Positions 1 to 6,898 of a stretch of DNA of 7,182 nucleotides are shown here, piece by piece. Where the stretch lies: the NCBI GenBank assembly GCA_021205585.1, contig JAJPXI010000012.1, positions 1 to 7,182 of the forward strand, read 5' to 3'. Both the position numbers and the translations under genes were made by a program. Under the pieces are notes generated by a model, which was given only the letters and a program-made list of their open reading frames with translations, ran no database searches and was not told the DNA's origin. The first letter of the stretch is position 1; every line of letters begins with the position of its first letter. This stretch comes from Oscillospiraceae bacterium. GTDB lineage: Bacteria > Bacillota > Clostridia > Oscillospirales > Oscillospiraceae.

Positions 1-292
1 CCAGCGCCGTTCGTATCATGCACAGGTTGCGTATGATGCGGGCGTTTTTATTTTGGTCATGTCTTTTGAAGTTTTCTGTGAGTGATGGGTCGTGTGTTTC
101 AAAGTGGCGGTACTCCACGCCGACCAAATACATCATCAGGGCAACGAGGCTGTATGTATTTTTGTGGTCGTTGGCCGGCAGCGGTTCGCGCGTTTCTGTT
201 GGAAACAGGCTCGCCAGGTCTGCCAGGGAATTAAGCGTTCTGGATTTCGTATCTGTGCCAAGCGGCGCTTTTGATGGAATCTGTGAACTCAT
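1..292 (-). CDS. Unknown protein downstream of hsdM, N-terminal part (runs off left edge)
   Basis: An open frame of 97 codons begins at ATG 292 and continues without a stop to the window edge, so the C-terminus is missing. The start is supported by a consensus GGAGGT (302-307) nine bases upstream and by an extended -10 promoter about 70 bases upstream. The visible protein begins MSSQIPSKAPLGTDTK, a polar stretch likely to be disordered. A hydrophobic helix-like stretch (about residues 47-60, YSLVALMMYLVGVE) and a basic, His-rich part (YRHFETHD, FKRHDQNKNARIIRNL) follow. I see no signal peptide and do not recognise the family. It lies on the same strand just behind a Type I restriction-modification operon, so an accessory or defence-linked role is possible, but only its position suggests this. 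The coding call is fairly safe; the function is unknown. Confidence 0.7.
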   Translation of the reverse strand, partial: MSSQIPSKAPLGTDTKSRTLNSLADLASLFPTETREPLPANDHKNTYSLVALMMYLVGVEYRHFETHDPSLTENFKRHDQNKNARIIRNLCMIRTAL

Positions 293-333
293 GTTGTCGT
301 GACCTCCTGGTTGTCAAATTGTGTCTGCGGCGC

Positions 334-465
334 TCATTTTTCCTGAGTGGTGCCACATATAGTATAGCATATTTCGAGTGGCGAGGATAGTCGTCCGGTA
401 CCAGAATCCTTTGGGCTTGTACGAAAGATACCTGAAAGTGTTTCAAGTGATAATGGATTTTTCAT
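334..465 (-). CDS. Possible 43-residue ORF coupled to the end of hsdM
   Basis: An ATG at 465 lies three bases after the hsdM stop codon and opens a 43-codon frame ending in TGA at 334-336. The product would begin MKNPLSLETLSGIFRTSPKD and contain two cysteines (residues 33 and 37, CYTIC). The sequence GGAAGG, which encodes the penultimate Gly-Arg of HsdM, sits nine bases upstream as a ribosome binding site. This copies the hsdS/hsdM junction, where GGGAGG encodes Gly-Arg near the HsdS end and serves hsdM. Against it: the frame is short, the product matches no family I know, and the extended -10 promoter of the next gene lies inside it. It may be a real small protein or a chance frame. Confidence 0.3.
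   Translation of the reverse strand: MKNPLSLETLSGIFRTSPKDSGTGRLSSPLEICYTICGTTQEK
361..369 (-). promoter_or_regulatory. Extended -10 promoter for the gene starting at 292
   Basis: On the minus strand the sequence reads TGCTATACT: a TATACT -10 hexamer (361-366) preceded by the TGn extension. No good -35 hexamer lies 16-18 bases upstream, as is usual for extended -10 promoters. Transcription would start near 354, giving a leader of about 60 bases before ATG 292. The gene could therefore be expressed apart from the hsd operon, although read-through from hsdM is not excluded because no T-tailed terminator is visible between them. Confidence 0.45.
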
Positions 466-468
466 ACG

Positions 469-1959
469 TCACAGCCTTCCAATCTGCGCCTGCAGCTCCT
501 GAAAGCTCTCAACTGCGCTCTGGAGATTTTCAATAATATCCGCAGCCAACTCGTCCGGAGAGGGCAGGTTGTCCAGGTCGGCAAGGGACTTGTCCTTAAT
601 CCAGAAAATATCCAGGCTGGTTTTATCCCGCTCCAGAATTTCCTCTGCGGAAAATCTGCGCCAGCGTCCATCCGGGGTTTCCTCTGACCAGGTTTCATGG
701 CGGTCATGCCGGTTCTGCGGATTGTAGCAGGCAATGAAATCCTGCAAATCCGCATCGGTCATGGGATGCTGTTTCAATGTAAAATGGACATTGGTGCGCA
801 GGTCGTAAATCCACACCTCTTTCGTCTGCCTGTCCGGACTGGCGGGGCGCTTGTCGAAGAAGATGACATTTGCCTTGACGCCCGGCTTGTAAAAGATGCC
901 GGTGGGCAAGCGCAGGATGGTATGAAGGTCTGTTGTTTCCAGCAGCTTTTTCCGCACAATTTCTCCGGCGCCGCCCTCAAACAGAACATTGTCCGGCACA
1001 ACAACGGCGGCACGTCCTGTCGCCTTCAAGATTGTGTTGATGTGCTGCACAAAGTTGAGCTGCTTGTTCGAGGTGGTCGTCCAGAAGTCCTGACGATTGT
1101 AGGTCAAATCTTCCTCTTCCTGTTCCCCCTCCTCGTTGGTGATGGTGATGGAGGACTTTTTCCCAAACGGGGGATTGGTCAGGCAGTAGTCCACCCGATA
1201 CCCCGGGTCGGTCAGGAGCGCGTCGCCGAAGGAGATCGGCACGTTGCCGTAGATGTCGCCGATGTTGTGCAGATAGAGGTTCATCAGCGCCGTCTTGAAG
1301 GTGGTCGGCACGATCTCCGTTCCATAAAACGTTTCGTTCTTCAGGAACTCCTTCTGCTGCCGGTCGAGGGAATAATGGTCAGGGTCGGCAAGGTACGCTT
1401 GACAGGCCAGGAAAAATCCGCCGCTGCCGCAACAGGGGTCCGCGATGGTTTTCATCGGCTCCGGCCGGACGCAGGCCACCATAGCCCGGATCAGCGGACG
1501 GGGCGTGAAATACTGCCCGGCCCCGCTTTTCACGTCCTCTGCGTTTTTCTGGAGCAGGCCCTCGTATATCTCGCCCTTTACATCGGAGGACATGGCAATC
1601 CACTTTTCTTTGTCGATCATCTGCACCACACGGTACAGAATGGCGGCGCTGCTGATTTTATTGACAGCGCCCTTGAAAATCTGCCCCAGAATGCCGCCCT
1701 GTTCGCCCAGGGTCTCCAGCGTCTTTTTATACTGCTCCTCCAGCTCCGCACCCTTGAGGGTATTCATATCAGACCAGGTGCAGCCGGCGGGGATGCCTGT
1801 TTCCCGTTTGTAGGGAGGCTTGCCGTACTCATCCGACATTTTCAGAAAGATGAGATAGGTCAGCTGCTCCAGATAATCGCCATAGGAGACGCCGTCGTCC
1901 CGAAGCGGATTGCACATTCCCCAGACTTTAGATACAATCGTTGATGTCTGTTCACTCAT
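469..1959 (-). CDS. hsdM: Type I restriction-modification DNA methyltransferase subunit HsdM
   Basis: HsdM transfers methyl groups from S-adenosylmethionine to adenine N6 in the target chosen by HsdS. M2S is the modification enzyme, and with HsdR it forms the restriction complex. The 496-residue product has the usual length. An N-terminal HsdM_N helical domain (about 1-135; VWGMCNPLRDDGVSYGDYLEQLTYLIFLK) precedes GQYFTPR (148-154), the AdoMet motif I DPCCGSGGF (174-182) and the catalytic motif IV NPPFG (262-266). The C-terminal segment, about residues 470-496, looks helical and would contact HsdS. The ATG at 1959 overlaps the hsdS TGA by one base (TGATG) and has GGGAGG eight bases upstream inside hsdS, so translation is probably coupled. 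The frame is intact with no sign of decay. The stop is TGA at 469-471. Confidence 0.96.
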   Translation of the reverse strand: MSEQTSTIVSKVWGMCNPLRDDGVSYGDYLEQLTYLIFLKMSDEYGKPPYKRETGIPAGCTWSDMNTLKGAELEEQYKKTLETLGEQGGILGQIFKGAVNKISSAAILYRVVQMIDKEKWIAMSSDVKGEIYEGLLQKNAEDVKSGAGQYFTPRPLIRAMVACVRPEPMKTIADPCCGSGGFFLACQAYLADPDHYSLDRQQKEFLKNETFYGTEIVPTTFKTALMNLYLHNIGDIYGNVPISFGDALLTDPGYRVDYCLTNPPFGKKSSITITNEEGEQEEEDLTYNRQDFWTTTSNKQLNFVQHINTILKATGRAAVVVPDNVLFEGGAGEIVRKKLLETTDLHTILRLPTGIFYKPGVKANVIFFDKRPASPDRQTKEVWIYDLRTNVHFTLKQHPMTDADLQDFIACYNPQNRHDRHETWSEETPDGRWRRFSAEEILERDKTSLDIFWIKDKSLADLDNLPSPDELAADIIENLQSAVESFQELQAQIGRL

Positions 1960-3137
1960 CAGACGAGCCTCCCTTCAAACGCTTCCTTCAAAATGCTTTG
2001 CCGCATGGCCTCGGCCTGAGCGAAAGCTGTGTCAACAGTATTTTCAATGCTGTCACAAACTGACAGGCGGGATTCGATTTGCTCGACAATAGCTTGTTGA
2101 ATTTCAATAGTCGGTACAGGAAAACTTATTTGTTTTAGAATGGCCTGATTAAGAAAAATGCGGGTTGAACCTTTGCATAATTCTTTAACCTGATCCATAA
2201 CAACACCTTTGCTCTGAAACAAATATATAAAATAGTCAGAACGTATTTTCTTTTTGTCCAGTGAAACTTTCATAAGGTTTGTAGAAAGGAGTGCGCCTTC
2301 CATCCTTTTAGGTACAGAACATATTTCTCCGACTGTTCCAGAACGAGATATAATGATGTCACCTTCGGCAAGCCTAAAAGATGACAATTCTTCTGCTTTT
2401 TCCTCCGTAACAAAAATCTTGTTTCCATCTACAAAAACGCCTTTGCCAATATTCTCAATACCAAGCATTGGAACACCCTGCGACTGATGTTCATGCTTTT
2501 TAATCATTGTCCCAAATGGCCCTGTTGCCATGCCCTTTCGTTCTTTTGTAAGTAAATCGTTTATCGGTAAATGGCAAGTTTTAGTATCATTAATTGCAGA
2601 ATCAAACGCCTCTTTCAGCACCGCCTGCCGATACACGGCCAGTTGCTTCTTCGTGGTTTGCAACGTCTCCACGGCCTTGTCCAGTTCGGAAAACAACTCC
2701 TCGATGCGGGCAACAATGCGCTCTTGTTCGGGAATTGACGGCACAATAAGTTTCGATTTTTTCAAAATCTCAGCGTTCAGATGTGGTGTGCCAGTTCCTT
2801 TTTTTCGTGTGTTCAACAAAGTGTATTTGCTTTGAATGTAATAGCGTAAATATTTTGTGGTCATCCCATCTGCATATATCTTTGACAGCGTTGAGCCAAC
2901 CACTCCTTTCACTGCGATGCCCGTTAAACCCGAACGGGAACCATCGCATACTATCAGCAAATCCCCATCCTCACACAATAGACTGTTTTCTATTGTTGCG
3001 TAGTTATCTATAACACCCTGTTCAAATGCTTTTATATCTACATAGGGAAGATACCCATCTGTAGGTACTTTGACTTGTGCCTTTGGCTTTTTTCCCTTTT
3101 CCATGTGTAAGACAGACCCAAGCTCAGTTAATTCCAT
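1959..3137 (-). CDS. hsdS: Type I restriction-modification specificity subunit HsdS
   Basis: HsdS binds the bipartite DNA target and holds the M and R subunits. Numbered from ATG 3143 (394 residues) it has target-recognition domain 1 (about 1-135), a coiled-coil spacer (about 136-180, from IPEQERIVARIEELFSELDKA), target-recognition domain 2 (about 187-345) and a second coiled coil (346-390). The spacers end in the near-repeats RQAVLKEAF (172-180) and RQSILKEAF (381-389), the usual half-subunit symmetry. Two starts compete. ATG 3143 is only one base from AGAGGG (3145-3150), whereas ATG 3137 lies seven bases from it, so I place the start at 3137. The recognition domains are much more AT-rich than hsdM and hsdR, which suggests exchange of specificity domains. 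Two different domains imply an asymmetric split target; its sequence cannot be read from the protein by eye. Confidence 0.95.
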   Translation of the reverse strand: MELTELGSVLHMEKGKKPKAQVKVPTDGYLPYVDIKAFEQGVIDNYATIENSLLCEDGDLLIVCDGSRSGLTGIAVKGVVGSTLSKIYADGMTTKYLRYYIQSKYTLLNTRKKGTGTPHLNAEILKKSKLIVPSIPEQERIVARIEELFSELDKAVETLQTTKKQLAVYRQAVLKEAFDSAINDTKTCHLPINDLLTKERKGMATGPFGTMIKKHEHQSQGVPMLGIENIGKGVFVDGNKIFVTEEKAEELSSFRLAEGDIIISRSGTVGEICSVPKRMEGALLSTNLMKVSLDKKKIRSDYFIYLFQSKGVVMDQVKELCKGSTRIFLNQAILKQISFPVPTIEIQQAIVEQIESRLSVCDSIENTVDTAFAQAEAMRQSILKEAFEGRLV

Positions 3138-3149
3138 AGTCATTCCCTC

Positions 3150-5897
3150 TTACGCCACCAACTCAAGATTCATTTCCGTCAACAGCTTTTCATACCCATC
3201 GCCAAAGGTATCATAGAACCCCAGCAGACCGCCCTTGCGGTCAAAGGGGGTTAAGTCTAAATCCTCCGGCAGGATACTGAGAGACGTTGCGATGTGGTCT
3301 TTAATCAGCCGCAGCCACTCCATCTGTTCTTCCGTGAAATGCACTGCGCCTGCATTGCGCCGCAGCGTCCACTGCATGAAGTTGTAATTCACCCGGTCTG
3401 CAAAGGGAGCCAGGCTGTCCGTATAGCCCATCTCGAAGCGGATGATGGAAATCAGGTCTGTAATCTGCGTCAACGCACCCCGTTTCACCTTGTCCGGCTG
3501 CCTGATGGCATAGCAATCCCACAGCCGCTCTACGGTGACGCCTTTGGCCTTCAGCTTTTCATACAAGCCCTTCAGCTGCTCGATGGCCATTGGCCGGTCG
3601 GCATAGCGCTGGTCGTAGATGATACGCAGAGCGATAATCTCATCTTTGTTTTCCTCGATGAACGCCCGGAAGGAAGCAATCACCCGGTCGGCGTTTTCCT
3701 CCCGCTGGATGTCCCATCCGGCATAGAGCAGCGTGTCCAGATTGACATTGTCTATGATCTGGTCATGGCTGCGCCGTACATTTTCGATGTACTCGCGGAC
3801 ATCCGGGTCATGGAATGGTGCAACGGCGTCTTTCACCAGGGCGCTCTTGGCCTGAGCGAGCTGCTCCCTGGTCGGCTCATTTTCTCCGGTATCGGCCTGC
3901 GCCTGTGCTAAAATAATATCCTCGTCAAAGGCGTTCAGCAGATTTTCCGCAAGCTGCCCCGCCGCTGTTCCAACTTTGGAAGCAAACTGTTTCCGCTCCC
4001 CGGCTGACATCTGGCTGTTCAGCCGAACCAGCCGGTTTGCAAGAGAGGTCAAAGTGTCCTCGTCCTTTGACCCTAACGCGACATTCATCATCAGCTCTTT
4101 CATGGAAACAGACGGTTTCCGCTCCAGCGTGCGGGTCTCCGTTTTTTTAGATTTCGTTACGCCTACAGCGTCTACAATGACAAAATGATCTTTGTTCCCG
4201 GTGGCGGAGGGCGTGACCTTTTGCAGGTCGTCCATATCCAGGGTGCGGGTGCCGCGTCCCTTCATCTGCTCAAAATAATTTTTGCTGCGCACATCCCGCA
4301 TAAAAATCAGACACTCAATTGGTTTTACGTCCGTTCCTGTGGCGATCATGTCCACTGTGACGGCGATGCGGGGATAGTAGTCGTTTCGGAAGGAACTGAG
4401 TACGCCTTCCGGGTTATCCGCTGTATAAGTGATTTTCCTGCAAAATTCGTTTCCTTCGCCAAATTCATCACGGACGATCTGAATAATGTCATCCGCATGG
4501 CTGTCCGTTTTCGCAAAAATCAATGTCTTCGGCACTTCTTTCCGGCGAGGGAACAGGGTGGTAAACAAATTTTCTTTGAAAGTATGAATCACCTTGCGTA
4601 TCTGGCTTGGATTTACAACATCTCGGTCTAACTTTCCCTTATGGGTTCCCGTATAATCCTCATCCTCGTCCATCTGCTGCCAACGCCTGGCTCTGGAAAG
4701 ACGGTCGCGGTACTCGATCATCTGCTTCATCACCATGGCGCCATTTCTCGTCACATCTGTCTCAATCAGAAAAATGTCCTCACCCACATTGACGCCGTCC
4801 ACGATAGCCTGTTCTCTGGTGTATTCGCTGACCACATTTTCCTGGAAAAATGCAAACGTGCGCTTATCTGGCGTGGCGGTCAGGCCAATGATAAAAGCGT
4901 CAAAATAGGTCAATACCTGGCTCCACACATTGTAAATAGAGCGGTGGCACTCGTCCACAATAATGCAGTCGAAGAACTCCGGCGGGTATTTCTCGTTATA
5001 GACAACCTCTTTTGGAGCCTTGCTTTCCGCAGTAACATATTCAGCAAACGAGGTCTCTTCAGCGCTTTCGTCCAGTTCCTCGCCCTTCAAAATGGAATAC
5101 ATCCGTTGGATTGTGCTGATACAGATTTGGATGTCGTTTGGGATGAAGGCGCTTTTCAGCCGACGAACACCGTAGAGCTGGGAAAAGCTGCGCGGGTCAT
5201 CGTTCGGCGTATAGGAGAAAAATTCCCGTTCCGCCTGTTCCCCAAGGCTCTTTGTGTCCACAAGGAAAAGGATACGGTTCATCTTTCCATACTTGAGCAG
5301 GCGGTAAGCTGCCGTGATGGCCGTGAATGTTTTCCCCGCGCCCGTGGCCATCTGCACCAAAGCTCTGGCACGATTATCTGCAAAGGATTTGTCCAGGTTT
5401 GTGATGGCGTTCACCTGGCATTTACGGAAACCCGTCGTATTGAGAGGCGGGAGATTTTTCAGGTTGTTCCTGACCGTATCCGGCTGCGCCATCATAGCAC
5501 GCAGCGTCTCCGGCCTGTGGAATGAAAACACAGTACGGGAACGGTATTTGATGTCCTTATAATCCGTAAACCGGACAAGCTGATCTGTCGCTTCATATGC
5601 GAAGCGGATTTCATAATCCTGCTGCACCCACTTCAATGTGCTGTTTGCATAGCGAGCAGACTGTGTTTCTACCACAGTCATGTTTTCCCCGGCTTCGCTT
5701 TTCTTGGCTTCTACCACACCCACAGGGCACCCGTCTACAAAAAGGGCGTAATCCACCGGCCCGGTGCTGGTGGGAAATTCCCGCACAGCAACACCGAGGG
5801 ATGCAGTTAAATTCAGTCTGCTTTTATCCTGTATCGTCCAGCCAGACTGTATCAGCTTTTTATCGATTCCCTCTCGCGCTTGTTCCTCTGGGGTCAT
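3150..5897 (-). CDS. hsdR: Type I restriction endonuclease motor subunit HsdR (EcoEI-like)
   Basis: HsdR gives the complex ATP-driven DNA translocation and cleavage of unmodified DNA. The 915-residue product has the expected domain order. The N-terminal PD-(D/E)xK-type nuclease has Asp49 (in PVDYALF) and Glu63-Ala-Lys65. A superfamily 2 helicase follows, with Walker A ATGAGKT (184-190), DECH (315-318), TATP (340-343), TLIFAKT (459-465), DMIATGTDV (517-525) and QMKGRGTR (545-552). A long C-terminal region (about 600-915) resembles the EcoEI R C-terminal domain that docks on M2S. The ATG at 5897 has GGGAGGA (5908-5914) ten bases upstream. The TAA at 3150-3152 lies just before hsdS, so R, S and M form one operon with R first. 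All catalytic residues I can place are present. The domain form fits the EcoAI/EcoEI (type IB-like) group; that subgroup is less certain than the function. Confidence 0.96.
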   Translation of the reverse strand: MTPEEQAREGIDKKLIQSGWTIQDKSRLNLTASLGVAVREFPTSTGPVDYALFVDGCPVGVVEAKKSEAGENMTVVETQSARYANSTLKWVQQDYEIRFAYEATDQLVRFTDYKDIKYRSRTVFSFHRPETLRAMMAQPDTVRNNLKNLPPLNTTGFRKCQVNAITNLDKSFADNRARALVQMATGAGKTFTAITAAYRLLKYGKMNRILFLVDTKSLGEQAEREFFSYTPNDDPRSFSQLYGVRRLKSAFIPNDIQICISTIQRMYSILKGEELDESAEETSFAEYVTAESKAPKEVVYNEKYPPEFFDCIIVDECHRSIYNVWSQVLTYFDAFIIGLTATPDKRTFAFFQENVVSEYTREQAIVDGVNVGEDIFLIETDVTRNGAMVMKQMIEYRDRLSRARRWQQMDEDEDYTGTHKGKLDRDVVNPSQIRKVIHTFKENLFTTLFPRRKEVPKTLIFAKTDSHADDIIQIVRDEFGEGNEFCRKITYTADNPEGVLSSFRNDYYPRIAVTVDMIATGTDVKPIECLIFMRDVRSKNYFEQMKGRGTRTLDMDDLQKVTPSATGNKDHFVIVDAVGVTKSKKTETRTLERKPSVSMKELMMNVALGSKDEDTLTSLANRLVRLNSQMSAGERKQFASKVGTAAGQLAENLLNAFDEDIILAQAQADTGENEPTREQLAQAKSALVKDAVAPFHDPDVREYIENVRRSHDQIIDNVNLDTLLYAGWDIQREENADRVIASFRAFIEENKDEIIALRIIYDQRYADRPMAIEQLKGLYEKLKAKGVTVERLWDCYAIRQPDKVKRGALTQITDLISIIRFEMGYTDSLAPFADRVNYNFMQWTLRRNAGAVHFTEEQMEWLRLIKDHIATSLSILPEDLDLTPFDRKGGLLGFYDTFGDGYEKLLTEMNLELVA

Positions 5898-6017
5898 AGT
5901 TTACTCGTCCTCCCATGAATGGGTTTATCTTATGCCTGCCGCTGGTCGTTTGGTATTTCTCTGGTATACGCATGCGAAATGTCTTCATCAAGCGTCTACC
6001 CCGTATGCTTGCCTTAT

Positions 6018-6046
6018 ATTCTATCACACAGATTATCAAATTTCCA
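6018..6046 (-). promoter_or_regulatory. Candidate hsdRSM operon promoter
   Basis: On the minus strand, TAGAAT (6018-6023) with a TGA extension (6024-6026) forms an extended -10, and TGGAAA (6041-6046) lies at the ideal 17-base distance as a weak -35 (4 of 6 to TTGACA). Transcription would begin near 6011 and leave a leader of about 110 bases before hsdR. Close to the start codon the leader has CCCATTCATGGG (5912-5923), a short inverted repeat whose 3' arm overlaps the GGGAGGA ribosome site, so mild control of HsdR translation is conceivable. Confidence 0.45.
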
Positions 6047-6109
6047 CAGAAATTAAAGCATTCCGCGGCTTTTGTCCGTCTTTTCCATTTCGGAAAAAAC
6101 CTGTTTTAC

Positions 6110-6153
6110 GGCTCTTCGGGCATATGAGTGGGTTGTAAAATCCGGATGAAGCC
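6110..6153 (+). promoter_or_regulatory. FMN-riboswitch-like fragment (probable remnant)
   Basis: The stretch begins CTCTTCGGGCA (6112-6122), close to the 5' end consensus of the FMN element (UCUUCGGGGCA). It ends GTAAAATCCGGATGAA (6135-6150), which differs by one base from 6932-6947 in the element before ribU. Only 12 unrelated bases separate the two, so the aptamer core is absent. The ends can pair as an imperfect P1: GGC-TC-TTC (6110-6117) with GAAGCC (6148-6153). No riboflavin gene follows it. It reads best as the debris of a second FMN element, but chance resemblance is not ruled out. Confidence 0.35.
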
Positions 6154-6180
6154 TTGGTACGCATGGTTTTTTGCTATGAT
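6154..6180 (+). promoter_or_regulatory. Weak candidate plus-strand promoter
   Basis: TATGAT (6175-6180) has a TGC extension (6172-6174), and TTGGTA (6154-6159) lies 15 bases upstream. The -35 spacing is short, so the extended -10 carries the call. An inverted repeat CGTGT-GACAAAAA-ACACG (6182-6199) would straddle the start of transcription near 6187. No substantial gene follows within 250 bases. Confidence 0.3.
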
Positions 6181-6221
6181 TCGTGTGACAAAAAACACGG
6201 TCAGAAAGCAGGGTGCCAAAA

Positions 6222-6295
6222 ATGCGCATCAAGGACATCATCCGGGTCATGGGTTAATGAAGACAGTGACCTGCACTGAAGCAAGAAGCTTTTGA
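6222..6295 (+). other. Two tiny overlapping ORFs (11 and 12 codons)
   Basis: ATG 6222 encodes MRIKDIIRVMG and stops at TAA 6255-6257. That stop overlaps a second ATG (6257) encoding MKTVTCTEARSF up to TGA 6293-6295. The TAATG junction would allow coupled translation. The ribosome site for the first is poor (AGGG about nine bases upstream). They may be a leader peptide, the stub of a lost gene, or chance; I favour chance or a remnant. Confidence 0.15.
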
Positions 6296-6385
6296 AAGTT
6301 TACACAAAACTATTGACACAATCTCAAATCATCTCCCGAAGCACAAAAATCCGGCTAAACCATGGTATCCTGCCGGTAACTATGC

Positions 6386-6453
6386 CACAATATTGTGCGT
6401 ACTTCACAGGCTGGCAAACTGCTGGTACAATAAAACCAGTAAGAAGCTCTTAC
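6386..6453 (+). promoter_or_regulatory. Promoter of the flavoprotein gene with flanking inverted repeats
   Basis: A -35 TTCACA (6403-6408) and a -10 TACAAT (6426-6431) are 17 bases apart, and the -10 carries a TGG extension (6423-6425). Transcription would start near 6438. Three symmetric sequences surround it: the perfect 12-base palindrome CACAATATTGTG (6386-6397) just upstream of the -35, CTGGT-N8-ACCAG (6422-6439) over the -10, and GTAAGA-AGC-TCTTAC (6439-6453) at the transcript start. The first two look like sites for dimeric regulators; the third could be an operator or a 5' hairpin in the mRNA. The regulator cannot be named. Confidence 0.6.
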
Positions 6454-6480
6454 AGAAAATGAATTTTGGAGGTTATCATC

Positions 6481-6876
6481 ATGAATAAGGTGATTGAGTT
6501 TTTGAATGCGAATCCCGTGCAGTATCTGGCCACTGTTGGCCGCGACGGTAAGGCAAAATGCCGCCCGTTCATGTTCGCCGGCGAACTGGATGGCAAGCTG
6601 TGGTTCTGCACCAACAACACCAAGGATGTTTACAAGGATATGCAGGAGAACCCGGAGATTGAGATTTCCGTATCCAGCCCGGAATATGCCTGGATTCGTC
6701 TGCACGGCAAGGCTGTGTTTGAGAACAATATGGCTGCTAAGGAAATGTGCATCCAGAATCCCATTGTGAAGGGTCAGTATCAGACTGCTGACAACCCGAT
6801 TTTCGAGGTGTTCTATCTGGAGAATGCGCATGGCCTGATCGCTGACTTCTCCGGCAATCCACCCTACGAGTTCTAA
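6481..6876 (+). CDS. Pyridoxamine 5'-phosphate oxidase family (FMN-binding) protein
   Basis: The 131-residue product has the length and layout of the small split-barrel PNPOx-like flavoproteins. An N-terminal helix (MNKVIEFLNANP) leads into YLATVGRDGKAKCRPFMF (15-32), the strand-turn-strand typical of the family. WFCTNN (41-46) follows, and then a strand pair at IEISVSSPEYAWIRLHGKAVF (about residues 60-80). Members bind FMN, often as dimers, and many have no proven substrate, so true pyridoxamine phosphate oxidase activity should not be assumed. ATG 6481 is chosen because GGAGG (6468-6472) lies eight bases upstream; an upstream TTG (6466) overlaps that site and is unlikely. No signal peptide is seen, so the protein is cytoplasmic. 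No terminator follows, and its transcript may continue into the FMN-type leader and ribU, which would link a flavin user with flavin uptake. Confidence 0.85.
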   Translation: MNKVIEFLNANPVQYLATVGRDGKAKCRPFMFAGELDGKLWFCTNNTKDVYKDMQENPEIEISVSSPEYAWIRLHGKAVFENNMAAKEMCIQNPIVKGQYQTADNPIFEVFYLENAHGLIADFSGNPPYEF

Positions 6877-6898
6877 GCGAAACTAAAGTCATAACACA

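Larger units (their letters stand above)
5898..6480. other. 580-base intergenic region without a convincing gene
   Basis: Divergent region between hsdR (minus) and the flavoprotein gene (plus). No frame here has a good start, ribosome site and protein-like composition together; the longest (minus strand 6053-6250) looks like chance. What can be seen, from left to right: the hsdR leader and promoter (to 6046); an AT-rich hairpin TTTTCC-ATTTC-GGAAAA (6081-6097); a fragment resembling FMN riboswitch ends (6110-6153); a weak plus promoter (6154-6180); an inverted repeat CGTGT-N8-ACACG (6182-6199); two tiny ORFs (6222-6295); CAGTG-N5-CACTG (6264-6278); and the flavoprotein promoter (6386-6453). 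Confidence 0.6.

Noticed and set aside
18..302. 94-codon plus-strand frame at the left edge
   Set aside because: The opposite strand has a better frame with GGAGGT nine bases before its ATG and an extended -10; the plus-strand frame has neither.
431..447. Inverted repeat CCTGAAAGTGTTTCAAG after hsdM as a terminator
   Set aside because: A 7-bp stem with a 3-base loop, AT-rich and without a T-run on either strand; too weak to call.
697..1944. 415-codon open frame on the plus strand opposite hsdM
   Set aside because: It lies almost entirely antisense to a gene with clear methyltransferase motifs; its product has no recognisable domain and the frame is a by-product of GC-rich codon use in hsdM.
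4641..5525. 294-codon plus-strand frame opposite hsdR
   Set aside because: Antisense shadow of the helicase domain, with no ribosome site or protein-like features.
6313..6318. Perfect TTGACA hexamer as a -35 box
   Set aside because: No -10-like hexamer lies 15-19 bases downstream (the sequence there is C-rich, CCCGAAGC).
6466..6480. Upstream TTG start for the flavoprotein
   Set aside because: It overlaps the GGAGG that serves ATG 6481 and has no ribosome site of its own.
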